Below, piece after piece: positions 6,624 to 17,800 of a DNA stretch of 47,028 nucleotides. Made by a program: the position numbers and the translations under genes. The notes below the pieces were generated by a model. That model worked only from the letters and a program-made list of their open reading frames with translations, was not told the origin of the DNA and did no database searches. The stretch covers positions 1 to 47,028 of the forward strand of contig DAXG01000014.1 in the NCBI GenBank assembly GCA_002506275.1, written 5' to 3'. Numbering within the stretch: the first letter of the stretch is position 1; the number at the start of each line of letters is the position of its first letter. This DNA comes from Euryarchaeota archaeon UBA259 (GTDB lineage Archaea > Thermoplasmatota > Poseidoniia > Poseidoniales > Poseidoniaceae).

Positions 6624-9600
6624 ACCTGTTTCTCCAGTTGTTATCACTTTTCATCATGGTCACACTGCTTAGTGCAGTATCGACTCTCGGTATAGGAAGG
6701 TGGAAACAACTTGGCGCTTGGCGAGTTCTATTGCTGATTTTTGCACCTGTCGCTGATGCCTACATTGCCTTCTTTTTTCTTGAATGGATTTCGGTTTCGG
6801 GGGCTACCTTGTGGGCGGGTTCGTTCGCGCTCGGTTTGATGAGTCATGTCTTACTTCAACCCCTGTTGGTACCTCAGCGCTTGGTGGTTTGGAGATTAGC
6901 TACAAAGAACATCCTTCGTCGTAAACGACAGGCTGCATTGCTCATGGTTGGCTTGGTCGTCGCTTCCGCAATCATCACCTCCTCGATGGTTGTTGGCGAT
7001 TCATTGGATGCTACCGTTCGAAACGAAGTGGAAGGCTCATGGGGCCAGACTGACATCACCGTTTCAGGCTTTGACCTCTCAATTGGAGAGCGAGTTACAC
7101 TTTCAGAAACGGTGGCACATGACGTTTGGAATGGGATACAAACCAACACCCTGTTGAACGCCTCCATTGAAGGTCAACAGCAAGGCATTGTAACCGCAGT
7201 CAGCGCTTCATCGCCTGCTTCATCGCTAACGGGAGTGACTTGGATGGCGATGAACAGTTCCATCGATTCCATCGGTCATTGGCCGAATATAGGCTCCAAG
7301 ACATCAGGGATTCGGTATTCTGCTCTCAATGAAGCCAATTTCTTTTCTCAACAACATCAAGTTGCGGTCAATCAAGTGTTGGCAGATGAGTTAGGTCTTG
7401 CCAAGGGTGACGTTTTTGATTTAGGTTGGTACGTTACCGAAAACAGTCAACGTAAGCGTATTGATTCACAAGTAAGCGTCTTTGCAGTGGTATCAAACCA
7501 AGGCCAGGGCGCTTCAGCAGGAACACAAGCGCCTGCAATCTTTACAGATTTGCAAACTGCACAATCCATGCAACTGATGAATGGACGAATCAACATGCTG
7601 TACTACGCTGTTGATGCAAAACATGAGCAGGCCGAACAAATCCAACCGGTCGTTGAGGAATTAGAGCGAATTCTTGACCAATTCATACGAGCGGAGGATA
7701 TTGGAATTTCTTTGGATCTCGACCTACCGAGTAATTCGATGACGCTTTCTTCATCACAAGGCTTAGGTCGACTCTCTGGTGAATTGGTCCGAGGGCTAAG
7801 AGAAAACCTCTCCATTCTTTCACCGGATACCAGCATGATGGAAGTTTTGCAAGTTCCAATGGTCGAGATGGAGTATGAGAATCAGCAAGTTTTGACGCTT
7901 GCTGATTCAGAAATTACTGAGTTATGGCCAGGACAACGTGGACTTTGGCATTTCTCTCCAAGTGGAGCAGGTTTTCAAATCGAAGGCGATGGTGATGCTT
8001 GGGTTTGGAGGGTTGATGAGAATGGAATTGCGAACGATTTCACTCTCGATGGCTCTGGGCAGTACGGTCTTATTGCAACGGGAGGTGAACTCATCGTAGG
8101 GTATGAAGGAGAACTTGATGACGATCAATGGGCATCGTTTTCCTCATCAGGGACTTTCCTTTCCGTTGCACAGGCCACCGACGGTTGGTGGGCATTGGAA
8201 CAGGTGAATGCAAGCCTGAACCTTCATTTATTCAATCTGGATTTGAGTGAACATGAGACGACAACGCTTGACATTGAGGTGCCAACAACCATCTTGTCGA
8301 CTCACCTACTCAGCAGTGATTTCCTGTATTTAGAAGTCGAAGGGTTGCTTTCCTCTTCTCGGTACTCCTCGCCGCTTTCCAGTGTACAATTCACTGAGTT
8401 GGAGGTTGGAGCTGAGTGGCCAAATCAAACTGTTGCAGCGGCTGATGCCGAATTGCATCCAATGTGTGACGGTGCAGCATCACTCACCTTGTTTTCAACA
8501 CCTGAACATTGGTGTACCGTTGACGAAGGCCTCATACGTTGGGATTCCTCGACAAACGACATTCTTTCATTACGCATTCCTATCGTTTCAACAGCCGGTG
8601 GATTCGGCGTTCTCCCACAATTGTATCTGGCCTTTGGTGGAGGTGAATCGCCGATGTTGGTCGAGTCTGGTGAAGTTTTACTCAGTCAGCGGTTAGGGGC
8701 TTTGCCATTGGTAGAGAATGAGAGTCATTTCTGGGTGAAGGGATTAATCCCTTACGCCTTTGGCGACAATACGGCGCACAGACTCGCCTATGGTGGCTCA
8801 TATGCGGATATTGAGGGGTTCGAAACTTTGACTGATCTTGATTCAGTAGTTTTGGGTCTTGTTTCGCTCTCCGACGGGGAAATGCTTGCATCCGGTGGCG
8901 AAGATGAACGTTCACTGGTCGTTCTTTCTCTCGATGGAGAACTGAACGGTTCTTCCGAGAATATCATTCAATGGCTTGATGGCTATGCAAACTCGACGGG
9001 AGCAAATCTCGAAATACGGGCAGTGAAAGTAGAGGCAGCAGCAATGGCTGAAGAATCATCAGGTGTATTGGCAGCCATGTTTTTGGTGTTTGGAACATTC
9101 ACTATCGTTGCAGGAATTCTTCTTGTCTTGACCATCGTGATGATGCTCGCAGAATCACGACGCTCCGAGTTGGGCACCATGAGGGCACTTGGTGTGTCTC
9201 AGTCCGACGCAAGGGCGCTTGCGGTTCAAGAAGGAATCCTTCTTTCTGCACTTGCCAGTGCTGTTGGAAGTATAGTTGGAATTGTTTTGGCTTGGTTCAT
9301 CAGCATCGGTTTCAAGAACATGTTTGCATCTGTTGGGTCGAACCAGTTTCGTTTCGCATGGGAATGGAACTCCCTGTTTTCAGGCGCAGTTTGGGGTTTT
9401 CTGTTGGCATTAACAACCATATGGGTTTCTGCACTTTGGACATCTCGGCTGAACATTTTACTCGCTCTTAAGGGAGGTCGAACTCCTCGCTCAGAAGGCA
9501 TTCCAATGCTCCTTGTGTTGATTCAGATTATCGCACTTGGTGGCGGCCTACTTAGCCTAGGCCTGTTGTTCATTTTTGGTTTCGACTCCTCGATGTCGTA

Positions 9601-11230
9601 TTTCCTCTGGATGCTGTCGGGAGTGTTCGGTATCGTGCTGTTGATGCCTCTTTTCACCTGGATAGCTCCAGTCTTGTTGCGTGGTAAAAATCGCACATGG
9701 CAGCGTTTTTGGAGGCATGCGAATCGCAATACATTGGCATGGCTCGGCGTTACCTTGTTGGTTTGGACGGTTGGGCTTGCAAGTGTTGACCCGGTACGCA
9801 AGGGAATGGAGCCAGACGAAATTTCGTTCATTGCATTGGGACTGGTCGAAGTCTTTGCTGGCGTTCTTTTACTCACCAGTGCAGCACCCATGATCGTTGG
9901 ACGATTAGGGAAATCCAAATTACTAACAAAGCGTTGGGGACCTGTTCTTCCAGTTTCCTTGGCCTACCCTCTGGCAACTCCAGTACGAACTGCTGTAGTC
10001 ATGGGCATGTTTTCGATTACCGTGTTTTCGGTTATTGTTCTTGGAGGATATGCAGAGCAATTCGATAATTACACAAGTTCATTTGTCGAAGAAGCAGAAG
10101 GTGAGTATGAATTGTTGCTCACCGGTTCACGTTCCAGCCCAATTGTTTTATCCGAGAATGTATCGGAATGGAATCTCTCTTCAGGACTTGAATCACACAT
10201 CGATTCAGTTGCTCGAGTGCACCGCGGTGAAGTGTTCCTTGAGGACAGTTCGGGTGAGCGAATGCCGTACGTCGTTCGTGGGTTCGACGAGGCCTTTTCT
10301 GCGCATGGTGGTTTGCCTCTCTATCTCTGGGATACCTCTCTGGGTTCGAATGAATACGAAGTATGGTCGACGGTCTCAAATCGCGATGATTTGGTGATTC
10401 TCGATGCCTCATTTGGACTTGAATCTCTTGCCGATGGGAATGGAATATCCATGCTAAGTTTTTCAATTGGAGATTCGATTTCCCTAATTGATATATCCAA
10501 CCCTGGGAATACGCGAAATGTGCAAGTTGCAGGGTTCCTTGAACAGTCTTCATATCTGTTTTCTGCAGGCGTATGGATGAACGATGATGTTGTCGTGGAA
10601 CAGTTCGATGGTCGTCTCACTCGCATGTATGTCAGCGTCGCTGACGACGCTACCCCTTCGCCTCAGTTTGATGATGAAAGTACAGCGGATTTTTCACCTA
10701 CTGGAAAGAGCCGTGATGTGCGCTTGACAGCGGCTGAAATGGAGTCTGAGTTGACACCTCTTCTCAACGGCAAGGGTGTTCAAGTTTCGGTTATTTCCGA
10801 TGAGGTGTTGATTCTACAGTCCTTGGTGTTAGCATTACTGGGGATTTTCGAAGGTTACCTCGCCTTGGGGCTCATCGTTGGAATCGCTGGTATCGGCGTA
10901 GTTACCGTTCGCTCTGTGTCAGAACGAAGCACTTCCATCGGCATATTGAGGGCACTCGGCTATCGAAAAAGCATGGTCTTCATGTCGTTTTTCATTGAAG
11001 TGTCCTGGGTAAGTGTTCTTGGAATGGTGAACGGTATCTTGGTGGCTGTTGGCTTCCATCGTGCGCTCTACACTGCTTTTTGGGAGGATCAAGGTGCGAG
11101 TTTTACCCTTCCACTTGAATCCATCTTCATGGTCTTTTTCGGAGGTTGGTTGCTGGTTTTACTTGCCACATACCTTCCCATTCGAAGAGCGTCAAATGTC
11201 CCTGCGTCCGCATCGTTACGGGCGGTGTAA
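6620..11230 (+). CDS. Very large FtsX/MacB-type ABC permease with extracellular insert
   Basis: A 1536-residue permease; typical family members are 400-850. Three N-terminal hydrophobic segments (to about residue 82) precede ATKNILRRKRQAALLMVGLV, the usual MacB entry helix. A long extracellular part follows to about residue 810, then an FtsX domain (about 813-955; ESRRSELGTMRALG cytoplasmic loop). Several membrane segments come next, then a second entry helix (YPLATPVRTAVVMGMFS), a second extracellular domain and a second FtsX domain (about 1395-1536; SERSTSIGILRALGYR). The two halves thus mirror the duplicated DUF214-type arrangement. Residues about 430-775 are an extra block with repeated W/G/D-rich strands that resembles a beta-propeller. 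The partner ATPase lies immediately upstream and overlaps it by four bases. Likely roles are lipoprotein or surface-protein handling or efflux; the substrate is unknown. Confidence 0.9.
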   Translation: MNLFLQLLSLFIMVTLLSAVSTLGIGRWKQLGAWRVLLLIFAPVADAYIAFFFLEWISVSGATLWAGSFALGLMSHVLLQPLLVPQRLVVWRLATKNILRRKRQAALLMVGLVVASAIITSSMVVGDSLDATVRNEVEGSWGQTDITVSGFDLSIGERVTLSETVAHDVWNGIQTNTLLNASIEGQQQGIVTAVSASSPASSLTGVTWMAMNSSIDSIGHWPNIGSKTSGIRYSALNEANFFSQQHQVAVNQVLADELGLAKGDVFDLGWYVTENSQRKRIDSQVSVFAVVSNQGQGASAGTQAPAIFTDLQTAQSMQLMNGRINMLYYAVDAKHEQAEQIQPVVEELERILDQFIRAEDIGISLDLDLPSNSMTLSSSQGLGRLSGELVRGLRENLSILSPDTSMMEVLQVPMVEMEYENQQVLTLADSEITELWPGQRGLWHFSPSGAGFQIEGDGDAWVWRVDENGIANDFTLDGSGQYGLIATGGELIVGYEGELDDDQWASFSSSGTFLSVAQATDGWWALEQVNASLNLHLFNLDLSEHETTTLDIEVPTTILSTHLLSSDFLYLEVEGLLSSSRYSSPLSSVQFTELEVGAEWPNQTVAAADAELHPMCDGAASLTLFSTPEHWCTVDEGLIRWDSSTNDILSLRIPIVSTAGGFGVLPQLYLAFGGGESPMLVESGEVLLSQRLGALPLVENESHFWVKGLIPYAFGDNTAHRLAYGGSYADIEGFETLTDLDSVVLGLVSLSDGEMLASGGEDERSLVVLSLDGELNGSSENIIQWLDGYANSTGANLEIRAVKVEAAAMAEESSGVLAAMFLVFGTFTIVAGILLVLTIVMMLAESRRSELGTMRALGVSQSDARALAVQEGILLSALASAVGSIVGIVLAWFISIGFKNMFASVGSNQFRFAWEWNSLFSGAVWGFLLALTTIWVSALWTSRLNILLALKGGRTPRSEGIPMLLVLIQIIALGGGLLSLGLLFIFGFDSSMSYFLWMLSGVFGIVLLMPLFTWIAPVLLRGKNRTWQRFWRHANRNTLAWLGVTLLVWTVGLASVDPVRKGMEPDEISFIALGLVEVFAGVLLLTSAAPMIVGRLGKSKLLTKRWGPVLPVSLAYPLATPVRTAVVMGMFSITVFSVIVLGGYAEQFDNYTSSFVEEAEGEYELLLTGSRSSPIVLSENVSEWNLSSGLESHIDSVARVHRGEVFLEDSSGERMPYVVRGFDEAFSAHGGLPLYLWDTSLGSNEYEVWSTVSNRDDLVILDASFGLESLADGNGISMLSFSIGDSISLIDISNPGNTRNVQVAGFLEQSSYLFSAGVWMNDDVVVEQFDGRLTRMYVSVADDATPSPQFDDESTADFSPTGKSRDVRLTAAEMESELTPLLNGKGVQVSVISDEVLILQSLVLALLGIFEGYLALGLIVGIAGIGVVTVRSVSERSTSIGILRALGYRKSMVFMSFFIEVSWVSVLGMVNGILVAVGFHRALYTAFWEDQGASFTLPLESIFMVFFGGWLLVLLATYLPIRRASNVPASASLRAV

Positions 11231-11264
11231 TTGTTACATCCTTGCGAACTGAATGATTCATGTG

Positions 11265-11284
11265 CGTTTTTAGTTAAAAAAACG
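11265..11284 (+). terminator. Possible A/T-rich terminator after permease
   Basis: Arms cgttttt (11265-11271) and aaaaacg (11278-11284) can pair, and gaggtttt follows. It sits 35 bases after the permease stop. The stem is weak, so only the position argues for termination. Confidence 0.3.
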
Positions 11285-11395
11285 AGGTTTTACAAACTTC
11301 ACACTCCACTCTTGCCTTTATCGTGGCACTGCGCATCTATATCATCTCAATCTACCGTTTTTATTTATATGTAAAGCCAACTTTGGTTCTCCTAT

Positions 11396-11451
11396 AGTAT
11401 AAATACGACGCTTTTCGTGGGGAGTATTACCGAACCATCGGAGGTATAGAT
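11396..11451 (+). promoter_or_regulatory. TATA box and Shine-Dalgarno of the 1012-residue surface protein
   Basis: A consensus-like box, tataaata, is at 11398-11405. The expected transcript start is about 25 bases further on, leaving a short leader that contains a full ggaggt at 11440-11445, six bases before the ATG at 11452. A strong TATA plus a perfect Shine-Dalgarno is uncommon in this window and suggests high expression. Confidence 0.7.
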
Positions 11452-14400
11452 ATGCGAAAAATAACCCCTATGATTCTCGTCATGTTGATGCTTGTGAGTG
11501 CACTCTCAAGTTTTGACTTCGCCGAGCTAGAAGAAAATGAAGTAATTGAAGACACAGGTGCCCGTGCGGGTGCTGATGCAGACTTGGTTGCTATCACCAC
11601 CCCGAAAGAAACAGTCTGCCCATTTGGAGCAGAATGCCGTAATGTATTGAAAGTAGGCGATGAAACAACATTCTCAGCCTACATCAAGAACAGCGGCGAT
11701 GCTGACATCACCGAGATGGCCTACACTGTAAATGTCTGGCTCTCGGACGCCAACGGCAACCCGAGCATGATTGCTAAGGATGCAAACGGCAATGACCTTT
11801 CATGGACCAACAACGATGTCATGTGTGCATCAGTTTCTGTATGTGATTTCCAATCACTCGCTGCTGGAGCCGTCCTTGGTGGCGGCAAGCACACCATGTC
11901 CGTTGCTGGATCCCCGATTACGTGGACTCCTACCAAGGGATTGTACGTCATTGAAATGGTTGTCAACGCTAACCCTGACGACGATGTAGGCAACGACGCA
12001 AAGCAAGTGTTCGTTACGGTCGAAGACTGGTACGACATCGATGTGGACCTCGTATGGGACAGCGGTATGGAAATGGAAAGTGGGTCCGGTGCAAAGCAGT
12101 GGACGCTCACCGTTAATGCATCTGGCTCCGATACCTTCGAGCCACGCAATGTGCAAGTCCGTCTCCAAACCACTGGAGAAGTCGACAGTGCTCAAACCCT
12201 CGATGGAACAGTCATTGACGCAAGCACCACAAACATCTTCACAGCAGGTACCTCAACAACCGTTGATGTCTACGAAAACCTCTCGACAGAACCTTCAACG
12301 GTTACAACCGACTCCCGAAGTGTTCTTACAACTTGGACACTCACTGGTAGTCTGACTCCCGATGTTGCAAACGTGGAATCTGCTTCTTACGGTCTAAGAG
12401 CCTCATTGGTTGAATATGTTCAATACGACCAGTGGTCAAGCTGTGTTTACACCGATGCAGACAACAATTCATTCGATAATTTCTGTGAGGAAACATTCAC
12501 TCGGGACGCATACCCTGCGACTGATTCCAGCACAATCGATGGATTTGCGAGCGTCTTCAATGATATCCGAATCTCACAACTTACCGTCGTTCAAGGTTAC
12601 AACGATGACGGAACTGGACAAGGAACGTCCTTCTTCAACGATGCTAACATTGGAGAACTCAATGTTGGTACTTCGTACCTTCACGTTGAAGTAGAACACC
12701 GAGGCAGTGAAGCAGAATCAACATACAATTGGTCTGTCGATTTCCAAATCACTGATCCGAACGGAGGAGTTGTCGATGTCCCTGACTCGACCACTTGCGA
12801 AGCAGTTGAACCTGCATACCTCCAGTATTCGCCTCTCGGTATCGGCCCTGGAATGTCGATGACCGGTTACGCATGCACCATGATTAGTTTGACAATCGAT
12901 GGAGAATACACTTTCTCTGCAAGCCTTTTGAATGAATCGAAGATGGTCGATGCCAAGCCATCCAACAACGAGAAGAGCATGACCGCCTCCGTACGCAACA
13001 ATGCTCCACTGATTATTTCTCTGGACTTGCTGAATGACGAAGACCTCTACCTTGGTCAAGACGACCTCATCTCGATGGCTGTACAAGTTTTCGATGTTGA
13101 CGACCCAAGTTCTTCAAACATGGAAATCGAATGGATGTTCAACGGAGTCGCTCTACCAGGATGCGACCGAGCAACAATGCGAACGACGTGTTCTGTTCTC
13201 ATTGAACCGCAATTCGTCACCAACTTCCCAGTTTCCGTGAACGTCTATGACGCCAACGGAGGAGAAGTCTCGGCCGAACTCATGCTTCAAGTTTGGAACG
13301 ATGGAAGTTATTCCACAAGTACCGCTAGCGGTTTGGTTCTCGCCTATGACATGTTCTTCTGGGGCACCACTCCATTCAGTGTGAACGCCACAGACGGTGA
13401 AGCACAGACGAACACGGAACTTCCCGGATTCACTGGACGATACGACTCAGTTGGTGTGATTGACTATGCTCCTTCAACAACCTACTCTGCAAACGATGTT
13501 CTCGAGCAATCCATGAGCGTTCAATACGCAAAGAGCCTCGGTGCAACATCTCTATGGTACGTCAACGGCGCATCCTGGACTCTCCTTAGTGATGTTTCAA
13601 CTGATGTTGATGCAACAACGGGTCAGTTCGCCTACAGCTTCCCTGCAAATTCACCGATTCTCTCGAACGGTCAATTGGTGCTCATGGGTGGTTCTTTGGC
13701 ACAAGCGGAAGTTCCTTCGGCAAGCATCACCGGATTCAATGCTGCGGCAGCAAAGGGTGGAGCAATCCAAATCAACTGGGATGTAGACGGTACTATGCTT
13801 GCTGGAGACAGCATCGACGTCACCGTTTGTGAAACAGTCGACTGTGTTACTGCATTCGAGATCTCTCTTGGTGCTGGAAACACATCGTATCCTTACTCTG
13901 GACAATCCACGACCCATGGTGTTGAATACACTGTGACTGTTGCAGTTTGTAACGAAGTCGGATGCAGCAGCCCAGTCGGAACAGGCACAGTCGTTGCAGA
14001 CAGTGCTGTTGATGGCGATGCTAGCGCAACCAACCTCACCATCGCTGCAGCTGAAAACACATGGACTGTTTCATGGACTCCTGCTGGCGCACAAGATGAT
14101 GTTGCTTCATGGAAGGTTTGCTACCAACGTGGTACCTTCGATGCTGCAAACATGCCTGAAACTTGCCTTGATGCGACGGGTACTACACTCGATGTTGACA
14201 TTTCAACCTGGTCTGCTGGAACCTACACCTACCACTTCACTGCAGTGCCAGTGGATGCTCTGGGTAACTCCATGGCAGCAGCATCAATGAACAGCATTGA
14301 CTACCAACGTGATGGTGATACGAGCAACACTGGTGATGGAACCACTATCATCGGCGAAGATGTCGAAGGTGGCGTTCCTACATGGACATGGGGCGTCATT

Positions 14401-14490
14401 GGTGGCGTCGTCGTCGTCGCATTCATTGTTGGCGCATTCATCCTCTCCCGTGGTGGAGAAGGCGACGAAGGCAAAGATTGGGATTACTGA
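11452..14490 (+). CDS. Secreted, C-terminally anchored surface protein with CARDB/FN3-like domains
   Basis: A 1012-residue protein with an N-terminal signal peptide (MRKITPMILVMLMLVSALSS) and a C-terminal membrane anchor (about residues 976-996) followed by a short charged tail, so most of it faces outside. The region after the signal (DLVAITTPKE... through about residue 190) resembles a CARDB-type beta-sandwich, with motifs such as IKNSGDADI. Later segments look like Ig or PKD-like (about 515-620) and two FN3-like domains (about 760-950). Short cysteine pairs recur: CPFGAEC, CASVSVC, CETVDC, CNEVGC. It has its own promoter and ends at a strong hairpin, yet lies between the ABC transporter and the giant pilin-tailed protein. 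Ligand and role are unknown. By eye it prefers AAC and AAG codons more than its flanking genes do. Confidence 0.8.
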   Translation: MRKITPMILVMLMLVSALSSFDFAELEENEVIEDTGARAGADADLVAITTPKETVCPFGAECRNVLKVGDETTFSAYIKNSGDADITEMAYTVNVWLSDANGNPSMIAKDANGNDLSWTNNDVMCASVSVCDFQSLAAGAVLGGGKHTMSVAGSPITWTPTKGLYVIEMVVNANPDDDVGNDAKQVFVTVEDWYDIDVDLVWDSGMEMESGSGAKQWTLTVNASGSDTFEPRNVQVRLQTTGEVDSAQTLDGTVIDASTTNIFTAGTSTTVDVYENLSTEPSTVTTDSRSVLTTWTLTGSLTPDVANVESASYGLRASLVEYVQYDQWSSCVYTDADNNSFDNFCEETFTRDAYPATDSSTIDGFASVFNDIRISQLTVVQGYNDDGTGQGTSFFNDANIGELNVGTSYLHVEVEHRGSEAESTYNWSVDFQITDPNGGVVDVPDSTTCEAVEPAYLQYSPLGIGPGMSMTGYACTMISLTIDGEYTFSASLLNESKMVDAKPSNNEKSMTASVRNNAPLIISLDLLNDEDLYLGQDDLISMAVQVFDVDDPSSSNMEIEWMFNGVALPGCDRATMRTTCSVLIEPQFVTNFPVSVNVYDANGGEVSAELMLQVWNDGSYSTSTASGLVLAYDMFFWGTTPFSVNATDGEAQTNTELPGFTGRYDSVGVIDYAPSTTYSANDVLEQSMSVQYAKSLGATSLWYVNGASWTLLSDVSTDVDATTGQFAYSFPANSPILSNGQLVLMGGSLAQAEVPSASITGFNAAAAKGGAIQINWDVDGTMLAGDSIDVTVCETVDCVTAFEISLGAGNTSYPYSGQSTTHGVEYTVTVAVCNEVGCSSPVGTGTVVADSAVDGDASATNLTIAAAENTWTVSWTPAGAQDDVASWKVCYQRGTFDAANMPETCLDATGTTLDVDISTWSAGTYTYHFTAVPVDALGNSMAAASMNSIDYQRDGDTSNTGDGTTIIGEDVEGGVPTWTWGVIGGVVVVAFIVGAFILSRGGEGDEGKDWDY

Positions 14491-14516
14491 TCTTTCCTCC
14501 GGCAAGAATGAATCAT

Positions 14517-14532
14517 CCCTCTTACGAGAGGG
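14517..14532 (+). terminator. Short hairpin after surface protein gene
   Basis: Perfect 6-bp arms ccctct and agaggg enclose tacg. It lies 27 bases after the stop and just ahead of a larger stem-loop, so the two may act in tandem. Confidence 0.45.
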
Positions 14533-14542
14533 AAGAGCCGCT

Positions 14543-14580
14543 GAGGGGGCCGTTTCGACGGCCCTCTCGGCCTCCTTTTA
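14543..14580 (+). terminator. Strong stem-loop terminator candidate
   Basis: Eleven-base arms at 14543-14553 and 14558-14568 pair with a single G-U around a ttcg tetraloop, and a pyrimidine-rich tract (cctcctttta) follows. This is the strongest intrinsic-terminator-like structure in the first 15 kb. Confidence 0.65.
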
Positions 14581-14842
14581 CTCCTCTTACACACCCTGAC
14601 TTTGGAACTGGGTGTTTCGAATTTTTCAACGGAATTCTTCATTTGATCACTGGGATTATTCTGAGACTTTTCTCAAGTGTTACTTTTACAAATTGTATGC
14701 TCCACTCATGGGCAAAGATGAACTCCAGTAAAGCGTATTGCAGTTCATTTGCAACCGAGAAAATCAAACATATTGCACCCCAACTCCTATAAGGGGAGCA
14801 AGGCGTGGGATGCTTTGCATACAATCCGTATAGGTGAATGAC
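14581..14842 (+). promoter_or_regulatory. Leader and promoter region of the giant surface protein
   Basis: This 262-base stretch has no convincing ORF. A TATA-like cctataagg lies at 14787-14795, about 50 bases before the ATG at 14843, the same spacing as in the upstream surface gene. The Shine-Dalgarno sequence aggtga (14832-14837) sits five bases before the ATG. The bases ctcc and ggag flanking the TATA-like core could form a small hairpin. Nothing else is recognisable in 14581-14785. Confidence 0.5.
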
Positions 14843-17800
14843 ATGTTGGGAATAAAGAATACCAAAAAAGCATCTGTCTTTAACGGAATTGGCATAGCAC
14901 TGTTGTTGTGCGCATTGATGGCCCTCATGCCTATGGCTGGGTTCGTCGATAACAACGCAGGCGACGTGGAGTTTGTAGCTATAAACGACACCGCAGAGGA
15001 TGACCTCCTCGCTTTGCCAACTTCGAAAGATACAGGTATAGAATACGAATACGAACCATCCGATGAACTCATCGGCATGAGAGACCAAACGACCAAGACC
15101 TTCGTCCTTGAAGACGGCAAATTTGCGCAATTAACGCACAATTCGCCAGTACACTTCTTGGGTGATGAAGGAGAATGGACAGACATCGACCTCAACGTCG
15201 TTGCAACTGCCGAAGGGTGGGAAGTGAATGATAATACATTCAAAACCCACTTCGCTCCTGAAACATCGAACGGTGTTGCTGTTCAAGTCGATTCTTCGGT
15301 CGATCCATTGATCATGGGTAAGAACCCCATGTTGATCACCATGGATGAAACAACAACGACTCCAGAACCCTACGCTGCGGCTCCATCAAACGATGAAGTC
15401 GAAATTGGTGGAAACATGGTTCGTTACCCTCTTGCAGAAGGCTTCTCTCTTGACTACACAGTCATGAGCACTCAACTCAAGCAGAACTTGATTGTTGAAG
15501 AACGCCCAATTCTAAAGGAAACTGATGCATGGTTCGGTTTCTCCGAAATGATGCAACTTCCAACTGGATTTGCACTCTTCCTCGGTGAAGAAATGCTTGG
15601 TGAAGAAATGACCCAAACCCAAGAACCACTCGACATCCGCAGCATTGAAACTGGTGAACTGCTCGCACAGATTCCAGTTCCAGTGGTTGTCGAACAAGGC
15701 TCAGGAAACGAGCCGTACATGGCAACATACTTCATTCAAGTCTTGGACTCACAAGTTGTCATCTCGACCCTTGTTGAATCGGAATGGATTTTGGCCGATG
15801 ACCGCGTTTTCCCGCTGGCTATCGACCCAACAATCAAGGTTACGAATGTGAACAGTGGATACTGTCTCAAGAACTACAACCGATGTTACATGGCTCGAAC
15901 GACCACGTACCTGCAAAAGGGACAATATTCCTGGTCAAGCTCGAACGTTAACGTCAACTACTACTTGCCATTCAATTCGTTTTCGTTTACATCAGCAAGC
16001 CAACTACCAAATCAGGCAACTGTTGAATCGATTTCGCACTACCAAACTTGGACGTACAGATCGGTATCCAGTTCAACAACCATCACGAACGCAGCAGCAG
16101 CAACGGTCCTTGAGGACTGTGGCTCTCCAAATTCCAGCAGTATGCCATACGGCTGGACAATGCCTGCGGCACCGACCAACGGTTGTTCAAGCACGCTTGC
16201 ATCGAGTGCATACGCATCGACCAGCACACAATACAACAGTGCAAACGCTCGAAAGCTTATCGCGTCCATGTGGAACAGTGATTCTTTCGACACAGTAACG
16301 CCACCTTCTTCGAACTGGGGCGGTACTGGAGTTTCTGCTGATGTTTGTACAACTGCTGCAACCTGTGCTACCAGCACACAAGCAAGTTACATCACAGACG
16401 CCCAGAACGGCACCTCGTCAGTGGCTATTGGATACAAAATCCCTACCAACACCGGCTACCTTCGTTCATACCACTCCAACGGTGGAACAACGAACTCTTA
16501 CATCAGCATCACCTATTCCGGTGGAATTGATGCAGACGCACCAACATCTGGATTCATTCCATACCACGATGTAACTTCGTATGTCGAAGGTTCTCGAACC
16601 TTCTTCACCACGCTTACTGACTTGTCGAACATTGACACAACAGCATCCAACAAGCCTACACTGAACTACGCATTCAACAACGGAACCTTTTCCAGTGTTG
16701 CTGCAACAAGCATTGGAACATGCTCAACAACAGCTTCCTCTTGCCAGTTCAGAGCAACCATGCCAACAGTTTCCGCTGGAGACTATGTGGAATACTACTG
16801 GAAGTTCCAAGATCTAAACTCCAATCCAAACATTGGATTTGATCCGGCATTGAGCGGTGCACAAACGGTCCCAACACCGTACCACTTCACCGTAGAAGAT
16901 GTCGATGATGCAGGAGATGACAAGAAACTCACGGTTCTCATGACTGATGTTCACGCAAGCAGTTACTCGAGCCCGAGAGCCAGTCAACTCATTGACCGGC
17001 AATTCACGCACTTTGACGGCAGCGATGAATTCTACTTTGAATTCGATGTCTCAACATGTGGAACTGGTTCAAACCAATGTTTCTTTACTGGATCAACCTG
17101 GGACGCTCCTAACTACTACTTCTACAACAACTGGATGGGGCAACACGCAACTGTTGCTGGATCCGGATTTAACGGAATGGGCTCCTCATCAACACGTTCA
17201 GACACCTTTGAACACATGACCAACGATGGTGGATACCTCACCATCTCTGCAGACAAAGGGCCAGGCATGAATTTGCTGTACCTCTATGACTCTGTAGAAA
17301 ATGCATTTGCAATGGTTGGTATTGGAAGCACACCAACAATTGACAGCAAGTTGTCTGGTGGAGATGCAATGGACGCAAGTTACACTTACGCCAACTCACC
17401 TGCATACAAGATTACGCTGGGTTCAGATTCGGCTATGAATGCTGCTGGAAAAGAAACCTATGGTGGACAGATGGGTCTGTTCTCATTCGGAAACGAAACA
17501 GGTGGAGCTGGAACAAACGCTAACCGCTTGTGCGTAACAACGAACGGTTTCGTTCACTTCTTCCGAAGTCCATACGCATCTCGAGACCAATGCTCTGGAG
17601 CTTACTACTACGGTGGTTCATACTTCAGCGGCGGAACGTCCGACGAAAGAAGTCTACCTTCGTACGTTTGGTCGGGATGGGTTCACGCAATGGGCTACTA
17701 CGGATCACAGGCTGCAAGCGGAACTGCAACATACAAAATAGGCGGTGTTGCACCAGTCCCTGACACCTTTGCTCCAATCGCAGATCACGCTGCGCTTTCG

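Noticed and set aside
14834..14842. GTG at 14834 as start of the giant protein
   Set aside because: It falls within the aggtga Shine-Dalgarno sequence that is well placed for the ATG at 14843.
15855..16298. Plus-strand alternate-frame ORF of 147 codons
   Set aside because: Out-of-frame shadow, Thr/Gln/Arg-rich, with no start signal.
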